The notes under the pieces: generated by a model
What the model saw: only the letters and a program-made list of their open reading frames with translations
Told to the model about the DNA's origin: nothing
Databases searched by the model: none
From: RGIG5612 sp964579345
Lineage (GTDB): Bacteria; Bacillota; Clostridia; Lachnospirales; Lachnospiraceae
Length of the DNA: 5,527 bases
Direction: 5' to 3'
Assembly (NCBI GenBank): GCA_964579345.1
Contig: CAZOHB010000174.1
Coordinates: forward strand, 1-5,527
Part shown: in pieces, positions 1-3,996 of the stretch
How the letters are laid out: every line of letters begins with the position of its first letter
Numbering within the stretch: position 1 is the first letter of the stretch
Made by a program: the position numbers and the translations under genes

Positions 1-516
1 CACGTTGCCGATCAGTTCCGGATCATATCCGTAATCGACCGGGGACTTAAAGTTCAGGTGCATCGCCTGTGGGCCGAAGCCGACGTCTTCATGCACAACG
101 TCTGTCGTTCCCCAGTTCCGTTCTTTTAAAGAAAGGCTCTGATCCATGCGGTGGGCGAAATCTTTTTCATGGACATGGATCGCGTAATGCTGGGTCGGGC
201 ACCAGATCTTATAACGCAGGTCCTTGAGCCCGTGCCAGCAGAACCACCAGTCGATCATCTCCGGTGTAACACCCGGCATTTCGACTTTCGTGGCAACAAC
301 ACCGGTTCCGTCCGGAAGTACGGAGTAGCCGTTTTCCGCTTCCAGATAGCCCGGCTTTAAAATATCGTTCCGGTCTTTCAGCTGCGTGATCTTTTCCGGC
401 GCGACCGGCGCGTCCCCAAGCTCTGCGATCAGAGCAGGATCCACTTCCGGCAGCGGCTTGAAAAACAGGTCGCTGTAATCAACTAATTTCTCTTCTTCAG
501 TAATGACTGGCTGCAT
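1..516 (-). CDS. PhlG/phloretin hydrolase-family C-C hydrolase, N-terminal part (3' end beyond window)
   Basis: This reading frame is open from an ATG at 516 down to the left edge, giving 172 codons without a stop. An AGGAGG (524-529, minus strand) seven bases upstream fixes the start. The protein resembles the DAPG-hydrolase (PhlG) family, zinc enzymes that hydrolyse the C-C bond joining an acyl group to a phloroglucinol ring (2,4-diacetylphloroglucinol hydrolase, phloretin hydrolase). The recognisable block is residues 81-115: a PGVTPEMIDWW start, then W94-H95, then LRYKIW and H110-Y111. H110 and E143 are spaced much like the first two zinc ligands described for PhlG (His129, Glu160), but this assignment is from memory. 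The remaining ligands would lie in the missing C-terminal part; family members are roughly 280-310 residues. It is cytoplasmic with no signal peptide and is transcribed divergently from the hydrolase at 770. The family call is fairly sure; the substrate is unknown. Confidence 0.8.
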   Translation of the reverse strand, partial: MQPVITEEEKLVDYSDLFFKPLPEVDPALIAELGDAPVAPEKITQLKDRNDILKPGYLEAENGYSVLPDGTGVVATKVEMPGVTPEMIDWWFCWHGLKDLRYKIWCPTQHYAIHVHEKDFAHRMDQSLSLKERNWGTTDVVHEDVGFGPQAMHLNFKSPVDYGYDPELIGNV

Positions 517-523
517 AATAATT

Positions 524-529
524 CCTCCT
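524..529 (-). promoter_or_regulatory. Ribosome binding site of the PhlG-like gene
   Basis: The minus strand reads AGGAGG seven bases before the ATG at 516. It is a near-perfect Shine-Dalgarno match and supports this start over any internal ATG. Confidence 0.85.
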
Positions 530-595
530 GTTCATAACGAATGACAGTTTCTTTCATTGTTATTTTATCAGAGTCAGAAAAAAACAATTTGTGTG

Positions 596-608
596 ATATC
601 GACGATAT
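596..608. promoter_or_regulatory. 13-bp perfect palindrome, possible operator
   Basis: ATATCG (596-601) and CGATAT (603-608) form a perfect inverted repeat around a single A. It lies between the divergent genes, upstream of both, where a shared regulator would bind. It is short and could be chance; no regulator gene is in the window. Confidence 0.3.
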
Positions 609-656
609 GGTATCCTTTTTTGGGCAGTTTTGTTTGATAATGAATTCAAGTCAGGA

Positions 657-687
657 TGAGTCAAAAAGAACCGTCCCTATTGACTCA
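657..687 (+). repeat. REP-like palindrome, copy 1 (diverged)
   Basis: Arms TGAGTCAA (657-664) and TTGACTCA (680-687) flank a segment carrying GAACCGTCCC (668-677). The two copies at 2772-2801 and 2812-2841 share the same core and arms. This copy differs by one extra A in the left arm and an A in the right arm, so its perfect stem is 8 bp instead of 10. The core is unchanged and faces the same way as in the other copies. This pattern is typical of dispersed REP-type elements mobilised in trans. Confidence 0.8.
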
Positions 688-708
688 CGAAACATGCGGT
701 TTCAAAAT
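680..708 (+). promoter_or_regulatory. Possible promoter for the alpha/beta hydrolase operon
   Basis: TTGACT (680-685; five of six matches to TTGACA) is followed after 17 bp by CAAAAT (703-708; four of six matches to TATAAT). The spacing is ideal, but the -10 is weak. The -35 lies in the right arm of the REP-like repeat. Transcription would begin near 715, leaving a leader of about 55 bases. Confidence 0.35.
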
Positions 709-769
709 CGGTTATTATTACAACAGGGTATCGTGAGGAACAGGATGATTTCTGTAAAGGAGAAGTAAG

Positions 770-1570
770 ATGAGTACAGAATTTTTGAATGTGGAAGCGA
801 ACGGAATGACCTTTTATGTGGAACGCAGGGGTGAAGGCCCGGTCGTCGTTCTTGTTCCGGCCGGCAATAACGACTGCGGACCGCTGAAAACGTTAGCGGA
901 GCTTTTGGCAAAAGATTTTACGGTCGTGACTTTTGATATGCGCGGAGGAACACGGTCCATGCCGCCGGAAGATCAGCATGTAACGCCAAAGCTGCTGGCG
1001 GACGATATTGCCGGGATCGTGAAGGCGTTAGGCTATGAAAAAGTAACCCTCTACGGCTGCAGTTCCGGTGGGCAGGCTGTCCTTGCAACAGGAAAGTATC
1101 ACCCGGAAATCGTGAAGAACATCGTTGCGTACGATGCGGCGCTGCAGGCAGAAACGCCGATCCCGATGATCGGGCTGGAATATTTTAAAACAGTGAATGG
1201 AAGTTTCGGACCGCTCTGCAAAGGCTTTTCCCCGATGGATGTCTATTTCCTTTGCGACTGGAACAAGTGGCAGGCAATGGTCGACAAGGAAACGCAGGAG
1301 CGGATCGATCGAAACAATATCTATTGGAACCAGTGGTATCTGGGAACTGTCGATGCGGAAACCTATTCCGAGGAAGAAATGAAGGGGATCAAAATTGATT
1401 TCTGCGTCGGCGCATGGACACCGGCCTGGCTTCCTGCGGCAAATATCAAAGTCGCGGAACGGCTGCATGCTCCGTACACCTGGATGCCGGCAGGACATTT
1501 TCCGGAGATCATCTGTCCGGAAAAACTTGCCGAGTTTATTAAACAGACCGCGTTTGTTACATCAAAATAG
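770..1570 (+). CDS. Alpha/beta hydrolase-fold enzyme
   Basis: This 266-residue protein has the usual length and layout of a single-domain alpha/beta hydrolase. AAAGGAG (756-762) sits seven bases before the ATG. The early strand and oxyanion region is VVVLVPAGNND (25-35), followed by VVTFDMRGG (52-60). The nucleophile elbow is G96-C97-S98-S99-G100, making Ser98 the likely nucleophile. The C-terminal block AGHFPEI (241-247) supplies His243 as the catalytic base. The normal acid position after the late strand IDFCVGAW (209-216) has no Asp, so Asp122 (in IVAYDAAL) may act instead. No signal peptide is seen. It probably cleaves an ester, or a C-C bond as in MhpC-type hydrolases, in the cytoplasm. 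It leads a likely two-gene operon with the URO-D-like gene 73 bp downstream. The fold is certain; the substrate is not known. Confidence 0.9.
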   Translation: MSTEFLNVEANGMTFYVERRGEGPVVVLVPAGNNDCGPLKTLAELLAKDFTVVTFDMRGGTRSMPPEDQHVTPKLLADDIAGIVKALGYEKVTLYGCSSGGQAVLATGKYHPEIVKNIVAYDAALQAETPIPMIGLEYFKTVNGSFGPLCKGFSPMDVYFLCDWNKWQAMVDKETQERIDRNNIYWNQWYLGTVDAETYSEEEMKGIKIDFCVGAWTPAWLPAANIKVAERLHAPYTWMPAGHFPEIICPEKLAEFIKQTAFVTSK

Positions 1571-1576
1571 TTGTAG

Positions 1577-1635
1577 TAAAAGAGTTGTTTCCATTCCAAT
1601 CCCTGCTCTTTTAGAATGAAATCCAGGAATGGAGG
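1577..1635 (+). promoter_or_regulatory. Possible RNA structure over the URO-D gene ribosome binding site
   Basis: TAAAAGAG (1577-1584) can pair with CTCTTTTA (1606-1613). CCATTCC (1591-1597), in the loop of that hairpin, is complementary to GGAATGG (1626-1632), which runs into the SD GGAGG (1631-1635); wobble pairs extend this pairing over the SD. The two pairings together would form an H-type pseudoknot. There is no T-run, so it does not look like a terminator between the two genes. The complementarity is visible in the sequence; the folding and function are inferred. Confidence 0.35.
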
Positions 1636-1643
1636 AGAGTGAT

Positions 1644-2747
1644 ATGGGAATGCCGATGATGAGTGAAGCAGGAAAAGCCGCATTCATGCTGCAGAAAGAA
1701 GCGGGCGTTACACCGAGAGAGAATGCCCTGATGGCTTATTCGCACAATATCCCGTACTGGATCCCGAATATTTTTCTGGATCTCTGGACGGTTCAGCCGG
1801 TCATGGAAGTAGAGCGGTACTTCGGACATGACAAAGGCGAAGACGCCTGGGGTGTGGAATGGACCTACGTCGAAGAAATGGGAGCGCCGATGCCGACTCC
1901 CGGAAAGCACCTTTTTGAAGATATCACGGAGTGGGAGGACAAAGTCCGTTTTCCGGATCTGGAAAGCATTGACTGGAAAGCGCACGCAGAGGACGACCTG
2001 CGGATCGACATGATGGCGACCGGTGCGACCGGACAGAAGATTTATATGAAAGACGGCAGGAGCATCAACGACCCGAACAAACTCGGGATGGCGATGATCC
2101 TCAACGGAATGTTTGAGCGCCTTCATTCCATGATGGGATTCGACAATGCGTTGATGGGACTTGCCGGCGACGAAGACGCGGCTTACGCTTACTTTGAAAA
2201 GGCGGCTGACTATAAGATCAGGTTCTTCCAAAAAGTCGGGGAGTATTACCCGGTCGATATCATTAACGCACATGACGATTACGGCGCTTCGGACCGGATG
2301 CTGATGTCTCCGGATACCTGGAGACGGCTCATCAAACCGCACCTGAAACGCATGGTTGAAGCTGTCCATGATATGGGACTGATTTATCAGCACCATTCCT
2401 GCGGCTGCATCGATCCGATCGTGGAGGACCTGATCGAGATCGGGGTCGACGCCTGGGATCCGGTCCAGACCGGAAACGTCAATGTACATTCCAATCCTGC
2501 AAAATACCAGAACCGGCTTACGCTTGTCGGCGGAATGGATAATCAGAAAGTTGTTGATCAGCCGGATGCGACGCCGGAAAAGATTATTGCGTCTTTGACA
2601 AAAACGACGGATAACCTGGCTCCGCAGGGAAGCTATCTTGCGCTTCCGAGTATCGCGGATCATTCCCGTATGCCGATCGTCATGGAGCAGTACTTCCGGT
2701 ACGACGTTCCATTTTATAAAAATCGCGGCTTAGGGCCGTGGGCATAA
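1644..2747 (+). CDS. Uroporphyrinogen decarboxylase (URO-D) superfamily protein, methyltransferase-like
   Basis: This is a 367-residue protein. The ATG at 1644 is chosen because GGAGG (1631-1635) lies eight bases upstream; an in-frame ATG at 1629 overlaps that SD and has none of its own. Family signs are the N-terminal TPRENALMAY block (23-32), H-H-S-C-G-C (250-255), GVDAWDPVQ (267-275), LVGGMDN (294-300) and a C-terminal SYLALPSIADH block (330-340). The superfamily includes haem-pathway UroD and the corrinoid-dependent methyltransferases MtaA and CmuA. H251-x-C253 matches the first two zinc ligands of the methyltransferases, but the later PGC cysteine is replaced by Ser (PSI, 335-337). It is unlikely to be housekeeping hemE given its motifs and neighbours. 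It probably transfers methyl groups or acts on a phenolic or methoxylated substrate; no corrinoid protein is seen nearby. Likely co-transcribed with the hydrolase upstream. Confidence 0.85.
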   Translation: MGMPMMSEAGKAAFMLQKEAGVTPRENALMAYSHNIPYWIPNIFLDLWTVQPVMEVERYFGHDKGEDAWGVEWTYVEEMGAPMPTPGKHLFEDITEWEDKVRFPDLESIDWKAHAEDDLRIDMMATGATGQKIYMKDGRSINDPNKLGMAMILNGMFERLHSMMGFDNALMGLAGDEDAAYAYFEKAADYKIRFFQKVGEYYPVDIINAHDDYGASDRMLMSPDTWRRLIKPHLKRMVEAVHDMGLIYQHHSCGCIDPIVEDLIEIGVDAWDPVQTGNVNVHSNPAKYQNRLTLVGGMDNQKVVDQPDATPEKIIASLTKTTDNLAPQGSYLALPSIADHSRMPIVMEQYFRYDVPFYKNRGLGPWA

Positions 2748-2760
2748 AATCAGGCAAGGC

Positions 2761-2841
2761 AGCAAGAAAAATGAGTCAAAAGAACCGTCCCTTTTGACTC
2801 AGCGAGAAAAATGAGTCAAAAGAACCGTCCCTTTTGACTCA
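2761..2841 (+). repeat. Two tandem REP-like hairpins (40-bp direct repeat)
   Basis: Positions 2761-2800 and 2801-2840 are direct repeats differing at one base of 40 (A at 2764, G at 2804). Each contains a perfect 10-bp inverted repeat, arms TGAGTCAAAA and TTTTGACTCA, around the 10-base loop GAACCGTCCC (palindromes 2772-2801 and 2812-2841). They begin 13 bp after the URO-D gene stop and end just before the next promoter. The array resembles REP/BIME elements, which are usually spread by RAYT (Y1 HUH) transposases; none is encoded here. As RNA the hairpins could protect the 3' end of the upstream mRNA. No T-run follows, so they are not classic terminators. Confidence 0.9.
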
Positions 2842-2850
2842 TTTATGCTG

Positions 2851-2856
2851 TATAAT
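2851..2856 (+). promoter_or_regulatory. Promoter -10 for the iron-sulfur flavoprotein gene
   Basis: A perfect TATAAT lies 33 bp before the ATG at 2890 and just after the REP-like array. The -35 at normal spacing (around 2828-2833, TCCCTT) is poor and falls inside the second repeat; the repeat's TTGACT (2834-2839) is only 11 bp away, too close for normal use. Transcription here would start near 2863. Confidence 0.5.
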
Positions 2857-2889
2857 AAATGGGAGATTATGAATATCAGGAGGGTGTTT

Positions 2890-3507
2890 ATGAAAGTACT
2901 GATCCTTAACGGAAGCCCGCGGGTGGGCGGAAATACATCGATTGCATTGGATGAGATGGTAAAGATCTTTGACAAGGAAGGCATTGAGAGCGAAGTCGTT
3001 CTGGTCGGAAATAAAGACATCCGCGGCTGCATCGCCTGCGGAAGCTGTGCGAAAAACGGAAAGTGCGTGTTTGATGATATCGTAAATGAACTGGCGCCGA
3101 AGTTTGAGGAGGCCGACGGACTTGTTGTTGCATCGCCGGTTTATTATGCATCCGCAAACGCAACCCTGATCGCATGCCTCGACCGCCTGTTCTTCAGCAC
3201 ATCTTTCAGCAAAGATCTGAAAGTCGGAGCAAGTGTCGTCATCGCAAGACGAGGCGGATGTTCCGCAACCTTTGATGAACTGAATAAATATTTTACGATC
3301 TCCGGTATGCCGGTTGCTTCGAGTCATTATTGGAACAGTGTACATGGAAGAGAAAAAGGCGAAGCCGAGCAGGATGCGGAAGGTCTTCAGACCATGCGTT
3401 ACCTTGCCCGGAACATGACGTTCCTGATGAAGAGCATCGCGCTCGGAAAAGAAGCGTTTGGACTTCCGGAGACAGAGCCCTGGCAGCCGACCCATTTTAT
3501 CCGGTAA
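2890..3507 (+). CDS. Iron-sulfur flavoprotein (flavodoxin / NADPH-dependent FMN reductase superfamily)
   Basis: This is a 205-residue protein, the usual size for the family. The start at 2890 follows AGGAGGG (2878-2884) by five bases; an in-frame ATG at 2845 lacks an SD and overlaps the promoter, so it is rejected. The N-terminus MKVLILNGSPRVGGNT (1-16) is the FMN-phosphate loop. The SPVYYASANA stretch (82-91) is the second flavin-contact region. Between them is C47-x2-C50-x2-C53-x5-C59, the compact cysteine motif that binds a [4Fe-4S] cluster in archaeal and clostridial iron-sulfur flavoproteins. Such proteins pass electrons between ferredoxin and small acceptors such as O2, peroxide or quinone-like compounds. 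It probably has its own promoter and ends at the terminator at 3580. It may serve as an electron carrier for this locus or as a protective reductase; the physiological partner is unknown. Confidence 0.87.
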   Translation: MKVLILNGSPRVGGNTSIALDEMVKIFDKEGIESEVVLVGNKDIRGCIACGSCAKNGKCVFDDIVNELAPKFEEADGLVVASPVYYASANATLIACLDRLFFSTSFSKDLKVGASVVIARRGGCSATFDELNKYFTISGMPVASSHYWNSVHGREKGEAEQDAEGLQTMRYLARNMTFLMKSIALGKEAFGLPETEPWQPTHFIR

Positions 3508-3579
3508 ATCAGTATTATCCTCAGTGACAGGGCGGAGCATCACCCTGCCGGACATACGATTGTTATTTTTCAACATTTC

Positions 3580-3622
3580 AAAAATCCTTTTTGGTCACAA
3601 ATGACGAAAAAGGATTTTTTTT
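3580..3622 (+). terminator. Intrinsic terminator
   Basis: A 13-base arm (3580-3592, AAAAATCCTTTTT) pairs perfectly with 3607-3619. The loop carries a further GTCA/TGAC pairing (3594-3597 with 3602-3605), and eight Ts run from 3615 to 3622. It lies 72 bp after the flavoprotein stop and separates that unit from the ferredoxin operon. The A-rich left arm gives a T-run on the other strand too, but no gene there needs it. Confidence 0.88.
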
Positions 3623-3655
3623 GCTTGATAATATTATTCTTGGAAGAAACTTCAT

Positions 3656-3672
3656 GCACAGAAACACTGTGC
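3656..3672. promoter_or_regulatory. Inverted repeat upstream of the ferredoxin promoter
   Basis: GCACAG (3656-3661) and CTGTGC (3667-3672) form a perfect 6-bp inverted repeat around AAACA. It ends two bases before the candidate -35, where an activator might bind. It is short, so the call is tentative. Confidence 0.35.
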
Positions 3673-3674
3673 GG

Positions 3675-3702
3675 TTGAGCAAAAATTCAGTTTGTGTATA
3701 AA
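3675..3702 (+). promoter_or_regulatory. Promoter of the ferredoxin/FAD-reductase operon
   Basis: TTGAGC (3675-3680) and TATAAA (3697-3702) are separated by 16 bp, matching a sigma-A-type promoter at four and five of six positions. It comes directly after the terminator of the previous unit and 26 bp before the ATG at 3728, so initiation would be near 3709 with a very short leader. Confidence 0.6.
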
Positions 3703-3710
3703 CACACAAA
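3691..3710. promoter_or_regulatory. Palindromic operator candidate overlapping the -10
   Basis: The 20-bp TTTGTGTATAAACACACAAA has perfect 7-bp arms (3691-3697 and 3704-3710) around a 6-bp centre and covers the -10 and the start region. A protein bound here would block transcription. The inner 18 bp begin TTGTG and end CACAA, as in binding sites of the NADH-sensing repressor Rex. The inner 16 bp also resemble a CRP/FNR site with the fifth base changed. Which protein binds is inference. Confidence 0.5.
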
Positions 3711-3727
3711 GCGAAAGGAGAAACACT

Positions 3728-3982
3728 ATGGTTTTTAAGTGGGAAGGACAACAGTTCAGTATTCAGCATAATGTGGATACGGACCGATGCAGCGGCTGCA
3801 AACATTGTGTGAAGTACTGCGATGAAGGCGTCTGGGTCTTTGATAAGGAAAAAGGATATGCATGGCCGAAATACATTAAGGACTGCGTCGGATGTCTGAA
3901 GTGCGAGCTGGCATGCCTGAATAACTGCATTGAGATCGTGCCGCTGGAAATGATCAAAAATGATCCGCTGGAAAACTACTAA
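3728..3982 (+). CDS. Two-cluster [4Fe-4S] ferredoxin-like protein, partner of the FAD reductase
   Basis: This is an 84-residue protein. AAAGGAG (3714-3720) lies seven bases before the ATG at 3728; the longer in-frame start at 3692 falls within the promoter/operator and is rejected. Two CX2CX2CX3C motifs are present: C21, C24, C27, C31 and C53, C56, C59, C63, enough for two [4Fe-4S] clusters. The proline that normally follows the fourth cysteine is absent from both (Asp32, Leu64), and there is an additional C67. The N-terminal 20 residues and the acidic C-terminal tail lie outside the cluster domain. The FAD reductase starts 14 bp downstream, an order seen where a small ferredoxin subunit feeds electrons to a flavin subunit, as with AprB and AprA. 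It is probably a cytoplasmic subunit of a heterodimeric or larger reductase. Confidence 0.88.
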   Translation: MVFKWEGQQFSIQHNVDTDRCSGCKHCVKYCDEGVWVFDKEKGYAWPKYIKDCVGCLKCELACLNNCIEIVPLEMIKNDPLENY

Positions 3983-3996
3983 AGGAGGGATGAGAA

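Larger units (their letters stand above)
517..769. other. Divergent intergenic region
   Basis: This 253-bp region separates the minus-strand PhlG-like gene from the plus-strand alpha/beta hydrolase, so it should hold both promoters and any shared control sites. It is more AT-rich than the flanking genes. It contains a REP-like palindrome (657-687), a 13-bp perfect palindrome (596-608) and the SD of the right-hand gene (AAAGGAG, 756-762). An open frame at 541-768 spans it but runs through the repeat and has no SD, so it is not called as a gene. For the leftward gene I see only a possible -10 (TAAAAT on the minus strand, about 562-567) without a well-spaced -35. Confidence 0.7.

Noticed and set aside
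588..594. TTTGTGT half-site identical to the ferredoxin operator arm
   Set aside because: It has no matching second arm at the right distance, so it is probably chance.
541..768. 75-codon plus-strand open frame in the divergent intergenic region
   Set aside because: It has no SD, runs through the REP-like repeat, and its sequence resembles no protein family I recognise.
1629..1643. Longer N-terminus for the URO-D protein
   Set aside because: The ATG at 1629 overlaps the SD GGAGG that serves the ATG at 1644.
1611..2663. 350-codon minus-strand open frame opposite the URO-D gene
   Set aside because: It is the antisense shadow of a well-supported gene, with no SD and no recognisable domain; its length reflects codon bias of the real gene.
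2761..2841. CRISPR array
   Set aside because: Only two units directly abutting, with no unique spacers; each unit is itself a palindrome, which fits REP-like elements.
2845..2889. Longer N-terminus for the iron-sulfur flavoprotein
   Set aside because: It would place the TATAAT inside the coding sequence and lacks an SD; the family normally begins directly with the MKVLILNGSPR strand.
3528..3547. CAGGG/CCCTG hairpin after the flavoprotein stop
   Set aside because: Only five paired bases with a large loop and no T-run; the strong terminator lies downstream at 3580-3622.
2839..3576. 245-codon minus-strand open frame opposite the flavoprotein
   Set aside because: It is a shadow of the real gene and crosses the repeat and promoter region; no family motif is seen.
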